From the NCBI GenBank assembly GCA_035687895.1, contig DASRUE010000059.1:1-11883 (forward strand): a stretch of 11,883 nt of DNA, read 5' to 3'. The first letter of the stretch is position 1, and each line of letters begins with the position of its first letter. A program made the position numbers and the translations under genes. Of the stretch, positions 7,032-11,883 are shown in pieces. Under the pieces are notes generated by a model. It did not search any database and was not told where the DNA came from. It saw only the letters and a program-made list of their open reading frames with translations. This DNA is from JAERML01 sp035687895. Lineage in GTDB: Bacteria > Bacteroidota > Ignavibacteria > UBA10030 > UBA6906.

Positions 7032-7060
7032 AATATAGAAAGATGGAGGAACTTATTCAA
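7032..7060 (-). promoter_or_regulatory. Sigma70-like promoter of the ppx operon
   Basis: On the minus strand there is a -35 TTGAAT (7060-7055), a 17-base spacer and a -10 TATATT (7037-7032). The start of transcription would be near 7025, giving a leader of about 55 bases before the ATG at 6969. It sits in the 181-bp gap between moaA and ppx. It repeats the layout of the moxR promoter (TTGAnT, 17 bases, TTTCTATATT across the -10), which raises confidence in both. Confidence 0.65.
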
Positions 7061-7065
7061 AGAGA

Positions 7066-7096
7066 GGTAATCAGAACACGGCTCGAACCGCTTACC
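7066..7096 (-). repeat. Nested inverted repeat after moaA, possible weak terminator
   Basis: On the minus strand GGTAA (from TTACC at 7092-7096) and TTACC (from GGTAA at 7066-7070) can pair around an inner CGG/CCG hairpin at 7079-7090. TCTCTTTG follows. This lies 55 bases after the moaA stop and just before the ppx -35. The stems are short and the T-run is broken, so it may be chance. Confidence 0.25.
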
Positions 7097-7150
7097 TTTG
7101 GTGCGCCATCAAGAAGTCCCATACCCACTCTCCATCATTGATTCACTCAT

Positions 7151-8134
7151 CTATCCGCCAATTTGATTCATAGTCCGTGTGGGTCTTTCAAAGCCAGGAC
7201 GGTTAATGAGGTGGCCCTCCTCTTTGTTCCGCACCGCATCCATGAGAACGATCGCAATATCTTCGTCCGTAGCCTCTCCCCGAAGCAACGTCCGGAGGTC
7301 GGTCTCATGTAGTGAGAAGAGGCATGTGCGGAATTTCCCGTCCGCAGTCAGTCGCACACGATCGCAGTCAGCGCAGAAAGGATGGCTCACAGAACTGATG
7401 AAACCAATCTCACCGCCCCCATCGGCAAATACATAAGTCTGCGCAGGTGAACCATTGCCCTCAACGGGGACGAGCGGTGCATAACGACGAATGGTCTCCA
7501 CAATTTCCCCTGTGGTCACCACCTTGTCAGCCGACCAACCATCGTCCTTGCCGATGGGCATGAATTCAATGAACCGGACGATCAGCTGACGTGTCCGCGC
7601 AAGTCTGGCGAACTTGAGGATCTCCCCGTCGTTCACACCGCGGATAAGGACAACATTTAGTTTGATGGGATTGAGCCCTGCACGAACAGCGGCTTCGATA
7701 CCGTTCCAGACCCGATCGAAACACACGCGCCGCGCCATGGCATCAACAATGCTCCGGTCGAGTCCATCCAGACTAATGTTCACGCGGTGGAGGCCAGCAG
7801 CCGCGAGCTGGTCAACCTCGTCCTGCAAGAAGTAGCCGTTGGTGGTTAACGCAATGTCAGTGATACCCTCGATACTCCGGAGTTGCCTGACAAGCTTCCA
7901 GAGATCCCTGCGCATCAGTGGCTCACCGCCAGTCAGCCTGATGTGGGAAACGCCAAGTCCGACCATAATGTGCGCAACGCGTGCAAGCTCTTCGAAGGTG
8001 AGCAGGCTTTCTTTCGGCAGCCATTCCATCCCCTCGACCGGCATACAGTACCGGCACCGGAAATTGCACCGGTCCGTCACGGAGATGCGCAGATTGGTGA
8101 CCGTGCGTCCGAATCTATCAACGAGACTAGGCAT
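7151..8134 (-). CDS. moaA: GTP 3',8-cyclase MoaA (radical SAM, molybdenum cofactor step 1)
   Basis: This 327-residue radical SAM enzyme converts GTP to (8S)-3',8-cyclo-7,8-dihydroguanosine 5'-triphosphate, which MoaC turns into cyclic pyranopterin monophosphate. The SAM-binding 4Fe-4S cysteines are C23, C27 and C30 (D-R-C-N-F-R-C-R-Y-C). The G-G-E-P motif is at 69-72. The second cluster, which holds the substrate, uses C254, C257 and C271 (H-P-F-C-A-D-C-D-R and R-T-C-L-F-S). The protein ends in the Gly-Gly tail (I-G-G) needed for activity in the family, so it is complete and has all key residues. The start ATG at 8134 is 32 bases after the moaE stop, making it the last gene of the moaD-moaE-moaA series. 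moaC is not in the window. Confidence 0.97.
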   Translation of the reverse strand: MPSLVDRFGRTVTNLRISVTDRCNFRCRYCMPVEGMEWLPKESLLTFEELARVAHIMVGLGVSHIRLTGGEPLMRRDLWKLVRQLRSIEGITDIALTTNGYFLQDEVDQLAAAGLHRVNISLDGLDRSIVDAMARRVCFDRVWNGIEAAVRAGLNPIKLNVVLIRGVNDGEILKFARLARTRQLIVRFIEFMPIGKDDGWSADKVVTTGEIVETIRRYAPLVPVEGNGSPAQTYVFADGGGEIGFISSVSHPFCADCDRVRLTADGKFRTCLFSLHETDLRTLLRGEATDEDIAIVLMDAVRNKEEGHLINRPGFERPTRTMNQIGG

Positions 8135-8166
8135 GGAAAAGATCAGACTTGCCAGGGGTGGACGCG

Positions 8167-8598
8167 TTACTTCCCACCCATATCCAGATCATGCTGGCCA
8201 ACAACCCAGGCCAGCCCTTCTTCATAATGCTCTTGCTTCCAAATTGGCACCACCGACTTTACGCGGTCAATCGCATAGCGATTCGCTTGAAATGCCTGAT
8301 CCCGGTGCGCCGCAGAGACCGCGGTCACCACCGCAACATCGCCGATGGCCAGCATCCCGATCCGATGAACAAGTGCAACTTCATGCACCACCCATTGGTG
8401 GCGAATTTCCAGTTCGATCTCCGCCATCATCTTCTCCGCCATGGACACGTACGCGGAGTACTCCAGTTGCCTTACCCGCCTGCCTCTCGAATGATTCCTC
8501 ACTGTGCCAATGAAGAGATCCGTCCCGCCGGACTGCGGTGTAATGATCCCGGCGATGATTTTGGAAACATCGATAGGCGTGGAGAGAACGGAGACCAT
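8167..8598 (-). CDS. moaE: Molybdopterin synthase catalytic subunit MoaE
   Basis: This 143-residue protein is the large subunit of molybdopterin synthase, which with thiocarboxylated MoaD adds two sulfurs to cyclic pyranopterin monophosphate. Family motifs are F-I-G-T-V-R-N-H-S-R-G (about 29-39), L-E-Y-S-A-Y (about 45-50), V-H-R-I-G-M-L-A-I-G-D (about 77-87), A-H-R-D-Q-A-F (about 97-103) and V-V-P-I-W-K-Q-E (about 116-123). K121 matches the active-site lysine before the acidic residue. The ATG at 8598 gives the usual family length. An in-frame TTG at 8652 would add 18 residues encoded within the palindrome at 8632-8670 and is less likely. It follows moaD after a 93-bp gap. Confidence 0.95.
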   Translation of the reverse strand: MVSVLSTPIDVSKIIAGIITPQSGGTDLFIGTVRNHSRGRRVRQLEYSAYVSMAEKMMAEIELEIRHQWVVHEVALVHRIGMLAIGDVAVVTAVSAAHRDQAFQANRYAIDRVKSVVPIWKQEHYEEGLAWVVGQHDLDMGGK

Positions 8599-8631
8599 AT
8601 CGCTCTTGATGAATGCCCGGATTTCTTGTCC

Positions 8632-8670
8632 CGAAGACAGTGAAAGACACAACGTCTTCTTCTGTCTTCG
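8632..8670. repeat. Palindromic hairpin between moaD and moaE
   Basis: A 9-bp perfect outer stem (CGAAGACAG at 8632-8640 with CTGTCTTCG at 8662-8670) and a 5-bp inner stem (AAGAC at 8644-8648 with GTCTT at 8654-8658) flank a 5-base loop, with a 3x3 internal loop between stems. It fills most of the moaD-moaE gap and ends 33 bases before the moaE ATG. There is no T-run, so it looks more like an intercistronic RNA-stabilising element or dispersed repeat than a terminator. Confidence 0.6.
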
Positions 8671-8691
8671 TGCTTCTGTTGTTGACCTTTT

Positions 8692-8940
8692 CTATCCGCC
8701 GCTGACGGGTGGAATGAAGCTGATCTCATCCCCGGCCTGAAGTGAATGATCCAGGGAAACGTATGTCAGGTTCACTGCAAGCCGGAGGCTCGGTTTCCAC
8801 TGATCCAGCTCAGGATACCGCGACGCCAACACACGGAACGCCGACTCACCGGTATATGGTGGAGGAACGGCAAGTAGCAGCTCGCTCTCATGCAGCACAT
8901 CCCGCAGGGGACCGAAGACTTTCAATCTAACGGAGATCAT
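8692..8940 (-). CDS. moaD: Molybdopterin synthase sulfur carrier subunit MoaD
   Basis: This 82-residue beta-grasp (ubiquitin-like) protein ends in V-S-G-G. The terminal Gly is adenylated and turned into a thiocarboxylate that supplies sulfur to the MoaE active site. Other visible features are an opening strand V-R-L-K-V-F-G-P-L-R-D (about 4-14), L-R-L-A-V-N (about 52-57) and G-D-E-I-S-F-I-P-P-V (about 70-79), all in the expected order, and the length is standard. The ATG at 8940 lies inside the last codons of glk (14-bp overlap), so translation is probably coupled to the glucokinase gene. No strong Shine-Dalgarno is seen. Confidence 0.95.
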   Translation of the reverse strand: MISVRLKVFGPLRDVLHESELLLAVPPPYTGESAFRVLASRYPELDQWKPSLRLAVNLTYVSLDHSLQAGDEISFIPPVSGG

Positions 8941-9913
8941 TCATCATCAAGGCATAGTGTGCCGCACCGATGAGGGCTGTCCTGTCATTCAGGATAACCG
9001 AGACAGGCATTTGCTCAAGAAGGGAACGGTATCGCCCCTTTCCAACAAACGATTCGATAAAATCACCGCCCTGTAATCGGGATAATATCTTAGGCGCAAT
9101 CCCTCCTCCGATGTAGACGCCTCCGGTAGACAGAAACTTCAGCGCAGTGTTTCCCACCTCCGCCCCATAGATCGTTATGAACATCTCAAGCGACTGAACG
9201 CAAACATCGTCCTTCCCTTCCATTCCCGCCTGCGAGATGGCTGCCGAGGGATCGCCTCCCGCCATCTGCTCCTGTAACCACGTAGGTTCCGGAGAAGATG
9301 CCCGTGAGCGAAAGAACTGGTAGAGGTTGACCATTCCGGGTCCGGAAACAATTCTCTCATAGCTTACCCGTCCAAACCTGGGTAGAAGGAACCGAAAAAG
9401 TTCGACCTCGAGCTCATTCCGCGGACCGAAGTCCGTGTGTCCACCCTCCGATGGAATCGCGCAATATCGCCGGCCATCCCAAACGAGAGCGCCTTCGCCC
9501 AACCCAGTTCCCGCTGCAACAACGGCAATAGTCCTCCGGGGTTGCGCGGTTCCCGGCTTCAGTACCAGAATGTCTCGTTGCTCCAGCCGCAGCGTTCCGT
9601 AGGCAGTTGCTTCCAGGTCATTGATCAATCCGACCTGCGGCAACTTCAATTCCGCCGCCACTTCCCGTCCATCGATCAGCCATCTCAGGTTTGTGAGCCT
9701 GCTTCGCCCATCAACGATCGGGCCGGCAATGCCGAACGCAGCTAAGGTTACTTTGGCAGGATGGTCCTTGCGGAGAACCCGGAGAACATCGTTGAGGGTG
9801 GTGAATTGCTGGCTCGGATAGCTCATCACAAGTTTTGGAATAAGCTTGTCACCCTCCGTGTCATAATACGCCAGATTAGTCTTGGTTCCTCCGATATCGC
9901 CTGCCAGAATCAT
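8927..9913 (-). CDS. glk: Glucokinase (Glk family)
   Basis: This 328-residue enzyme phosphorylates glucose to glucose 6-phosphate with ATP. It belongs to the bacterial Glk family rather than ROK: the N-terminal phosphate loop is G-D-I-G-G-T-K-T-N-L-A (5-15), G-I-A-G-P at 61-65 follows, and the catalytic Asp lies in L-I-N-D-L (D99). A-A-G-T-G-L-G (133-139), the sugar-binding I-P-S-E-G-G-H-T-D-F (153-162), P-R-N-E-L-E-V-E-L (about 164-172) and G-G-V-Y-I-G-G-G-I-A (263-272) are also visible. The ROK zinc-binding Cys motif is absent. It starts with ATG at 9913, overlapping the pgl stop as ATGA. Position after opcA and pgl shows it feeds glucose 6-phosphate into the oxidative pentose phosphate pathway. 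Confidence 0.95.
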   Translation of the reverse strand: MILAGDIGGTKTNLAYYDTEGDKLIPKLVMSYPSQQFTTLNDVLRVLRKDHPAKVTLAAFGIAGPIVDGRSRLTNLRWLIDGREVAAELKLPQVGLINDLEATAYGTLRLEQRDILVLKPGTAQPRRTIAVVAAGTGLGEGALVWDGRRYCAIPSEGGHTDFGPRNELEVELFRFLLPRFGRVSYERIVSGPGMVNLYQFFRSRASSPEPTWLQEQMAGGDPSAAISQAGMEGKDDVCVQSLEMFITIYGAEVGNTALKFLSTGGVYIGGGIAPKILSRLQGGDFIESFVGKGRYRSLLEQMPVSVILNDRTALIGAAHYALMMNDLR

Positions 9914-10656
9914 GAGTGCTTTGCCTTTTCGAGTAATGATGCCGCGTCACTGTCGACCATCCAGACGAGGTTGCCGTTAACCGGCCTGACCATCTGGGCA
10001 GGATAGACTGCTTCACCCCCGGTGAGAATGGCACGGAGGATTTCCGCCTTCCCTTTGCCCGATACGAGAAAGAGAATGTTCCGTGCATTATTGATCAGCG
10101 GAAATGTCATGCTAATCCGATACGCTTCTAATCGCTCCACGTAGACACATGTGACGAGCCGGTCGCGTTCCTCCAGCGCTTGAGTGCCAGGAAACAACGA
10201 CGCGGTATGCCCATCCTCACCGAGACCGAGCATTATCAGATCGAACGCAGGGGGAGTCCGGCCATCTTGGGGGACGGCCTGCCTCACTTCCTCTTCATAC
10301 CGGGCAGCAGCTGTCTCCGGGGGCAACTCCGTCTCGATGCGATGAATATTGGAAGGCGGGATCGCTGCGTGATCAAGGAACGCCTCCCGGACCATCCGAT
10401 AATTGCTTTCCGGTGAATGGGGAGGCACGCAGCGTTCATCGCCCCAGAAGAGATGCACCGCCGACCACTCGATCCGTTTGGCGAATGACAATGTCGTGAG
10501 AAGTTCATAAACACGACGCGGTGTAGTGCCCCCGGAAAGAACCAGCGATGCCGTGCCACGTAACCGAATTGCTTCTATCAAGAGGAAGGCAATCTTTTCC
10601 GCCGTTCGTTGCACAAGCAAATCCTGATCCGGAGCGATATCAACCGGAATGTTCAT
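9910..10656 (-). CDS. pgl: 6-phosphogluconolactonase
   Basis: This 248-residue DevB-type lactonase hydrolyses 6-phosphogluconolactone to 6-phosphogluconate, step two of the oxidative pentose phosphate pathway. Motifs are L-V-L-S-G-G-T-T-P (38-46), F-W-G-D-E-R-C-V-P (70-78), S-N-Y-R-M (84-88) and L-G-L-G-E-D-G-H-T-A-S-L-F-P-G (143-157), the last with the predicted catalytic His (H150), then R-I-S-M-T-F-P-L-I-N (about 180-189). All are intact and the length is normal. The ATG at 10656 overlaps the opcA stop by 4 bp (ATGA), and its own stop overlaps the glk start in the same way, so the three genes are almost surely cotranscribed and translationally coupled. Confidence 0.96.
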   Translation of the reverse strand: MNIPVDIAPDQDLLVQRTAEKIAFLLIEAIRLRGTASLVLSGGTTPRRVYELLTTLSFAKRIEWSAVHLFWGDERCVPPHSPESNYRMVREAFLDHAAIPPSNIHRIETELPPETAAARYEEEVRQAVPQDGRTPPAFDLIMLGLGEDGHTASLFPGTQALEERDRLVTCVYVERLEAYRISMTFPLINNARNILFLVSGKGKAEILRAILTGGEAVYPAQMVRPVNGNLVWMVDSDAASLLEKAKHS

Positions 10657-11780
10657 CTCAGGAGCTTCACTAGTGTCGCAAGACTTCCCTCGTACATTTG
10701 ATCACGATGAAGATCGTCGAGAGCGAGCGAGACCAGCTCCGCCTCGGTCTTGTGTGTATGTGGCAACACCGTGCCGACAGATCCGGACTGTCGTATTCGT
10801 ATACAGTCATTCCTTTCTGTCATTTCATGGATCACGTTGAACCCGTCACTACCATGCAAGGCAATGGACCCAATTCCTCCGGGGAGATTGGCACGAGGAG
10901 GGACGGCGGACAACGTCACGGTGATTGCCTGTTCATCTAATCTGAATTTTGCAGTCAGGTTTCCGGTATCCTGTAGGGGATGCATCTGTATCCACCGGAG
11001 CGAACGCGCCAGCCACCCAACGAGCAAGAGAGATTGACTCAAGCCTGAATGCCGGGGCGTGGTAGAAGTGGAATAGCCAATCTGAACAGACTCGAGAAAC
11101 GGGAGATGTTTCCGTCCTTCCAACGGCTGGAACACCTGGGCGAGAAGAGCGCGCCACTGTGAAAGGTGCGTCCAGGCGAGGTCGCCAAAGGCCGCGGCCC
11201 CGTGGCTTTCGAGCAATTGTCCCCACGCAACAAGTGAAGTTCCAGGGGCGCTATCCTCGGAGGAATCTATCAACAAACGATCAGCTACCTGAATCAGCGA
11301 GCGAAGAACGGCATCGTGAAGATCAACCCGGTGTTTCCAGAGAAGAACTGTTGGTACGTCAGAAACAAGTAGCGAAGTGACAATGCTCGGAATCTTGTTC
11401 GCTTCGGTGCCACGGGCAGTAAGATTGATTTGCTCACAGCAGACCTGTTTACCTCCGGGAACCGGTAGCGAGCACCGTGCAGAGATCCATGCGTCCAGCA
11501 CCGGGGTTCCGGACCGCCGGTCTGCCGTAATGAGAAAAATCCGAGAGGGGTGGTCCAGGGTCACATCCCCCACCAGGTCACCGATCTCCGCTGCCGCCGC
11601 TTCGGTGTCGGTGACGACCACCAAGTTCATTGAACAGGCGCGCACAACAGGTGAGCTGCTCCCGTCTTCGCCGACGTCATCCGAGGCGCGCTTCCACAAT
11701 CGCATCAGCTCGCGCTCGATAGCAACCACGTCAACCTCGCGGGGTGCATCTAGGAGGACGGTCTGTTGAGACTCGTTCAC
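10653..11780 (-). CDS. opcA: OpcA, glucose-6-phosphate dehydrogenase assembly/activator protein
   Basis: This 375-residue protein has the OpcA pattern: R-A-C-S-M-N-L-V-V-V (about 47-56), L-D-H-P-S-R (about 75-80), C-C-E-Q-I (114-118), S-L-L-V-S-D-V-P-T-V-L-L-W (136-148), R-L-L-I-D-S-S-E (about 168-175) and G-D-L-A-W-T-H-L-S-Q-W-R (about 199-210). In cyanobacteria OpcA binds and redox-activates glucose-6-phosphate dehydrogenase; it is not itself an enzyme. The gene normally sits next to zwf, which would lie past the right edge of the window. The start is a GTG at 11780 with no clear Shine-Dalgarno, and the next in-frame ATG is 25 codons later, so the exact start is uncertain. It heads the opcA-pgl-glk-moaDEA series. 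Confidence 0.88.
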   Translation of the reverse strand: MNESQQTVLLDAPREVDVVAIERELMRLWKRASDDVGEDGSSSPVVRACSMNLVVVTDTEAAAAEIGDLVGDVTLDHPSRIFLITADRRSGTPVLDAWISARCSLPVPGGKQVCCEQINLTARGTEANKIPSIVTSLLVSDVPTVLLWKHRVDLHDAVLRSLIQVADRLLIDSSEDSAPGTSLVAWGQLLESHGAAAFGDLAWTHLSQWRALLAQVFQPLEGRKHLPFLESVQIGYSTSTTPRHSGLSQSLLLVGWLARSLRWIQMHPLQDTGNLTAKFRLDEQAITVTLSAVPPRANLPGGIGSIALHGSDGFNVIHEMTERNDCIRIRQSGSVGTVLPHTHKTEAELVSLALDDLHRDQMYEGSLATLVKLLR

Positions 11781-11810
11781 AGGATTCGAGAGGATGGAAG
11801 GTTGATGGAC

Positions 11811-11849
11811 TGTGTAGAAATATACTCAAGTGATGTCAAAATTCCACAA
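11811..11849 (-). promoter_or_regulatory. Candidate promoter upstream of opcA
   Basis: The 103 bases from the opcA start to the window edge hold no gene. On the minus strand TTGACA (11839-11834) is a perfect -35, but at 17 bases it meets only TACACA (11816-11811). A better -10-like TATATT (11824-11819) lies too close to that -35 and would need TTGTGG (11849-11844) with a 19-base spacer; read as TATATTTC it also fits the Bacteroidota TAnnTTTG type. Promoter activity is plausible, but which boxes are used is not settled. Confidence 0.35.
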
Positions 11850-11883
11850 CAAAAGAAATCGATTTTCTGGTTCTCGTCTTTCC

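Noticed and set aside
7111..7149. 13-codon open frame after moaA
   Set aside because: It is very short, has no ribosome binding site and is likely chance in the intergenic gap.
8599..8652. TTG-initiated extension of MoaE
   Set aside because: The extra 18 residues come from the palindromic repeat and make the protein longer than usual.

Overview
The window is 11.9 kb of ordinary-looking bacterial chromosome. Every supportable gene reads on the minus strand, so the genes are transcribed from the right end of the window towards the left. Coding density is very high and most neighbours overlap by 4-14 bp or sit a few bases apart. No tRNA, rRNA, CRISPR array, transposase or phage gene is visible. 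A MoxR/DUF58/BatD-like/BatA order, a signal peptide cut before Gln (VSA|Q), TATATT -10 elements and GC in the low-to-mid 50s suggest the Bacteroidota-Chlorobiota-Ignavibacteriota (FCB) group. That assignment is an inference; no marker gene fixes it.

Reading in transcription order, the first block (11.8 to 7.15 kb) is opcA, pgl, glk, moaD, moaE, moaA. OpcA (assembly/redox factor of glucose-6-phosphate dehydrogenase), 6-phosphogluconolactonase and glucokinase form an oxidative pentose phosphate unit with 4-bp overlaps; zwf is not in the window and may lie just beyond the right edge. The molybdopterin genes follow without a break: moaD starts inside the end of glk. A palindromic repeat lies between moaD and moaE.

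The second block (7.06 to 3.1 kb) has its own sigma70-like promoter and holds four genes: a Ppx/GppA exopolyphosphatase with an HD domain, a CHAD protein, a SixA-type histidine phosphatase, and a secreted SdiA-regulated-type beta-propeller. The first two strongly suggest inorganic polyphosphate metabolism or sensing; the roles of the last two in it are open.

The third block (3.05 kb to the left edge) begins with a near-identical promoter and a strong Shine-Dalgarno. It encodes a MoxR AAA+ ATPase, a DUF58 protein, a membrane-anchored BatD-like protein and the first 27 codons of a BatA-like VWA protein cut by the window edge. This is the classic Bat (aerotolerance-type) chaperone/envelope operon. 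A second palindromic repeat lies between moxR and the DUF58 gene.

I see no clearly new system. The best leads are the polyphosphate cluster with its secreted propeller, the common promoter architecture of blocks 2 and 3, and the two palindromic intergenic repeats.
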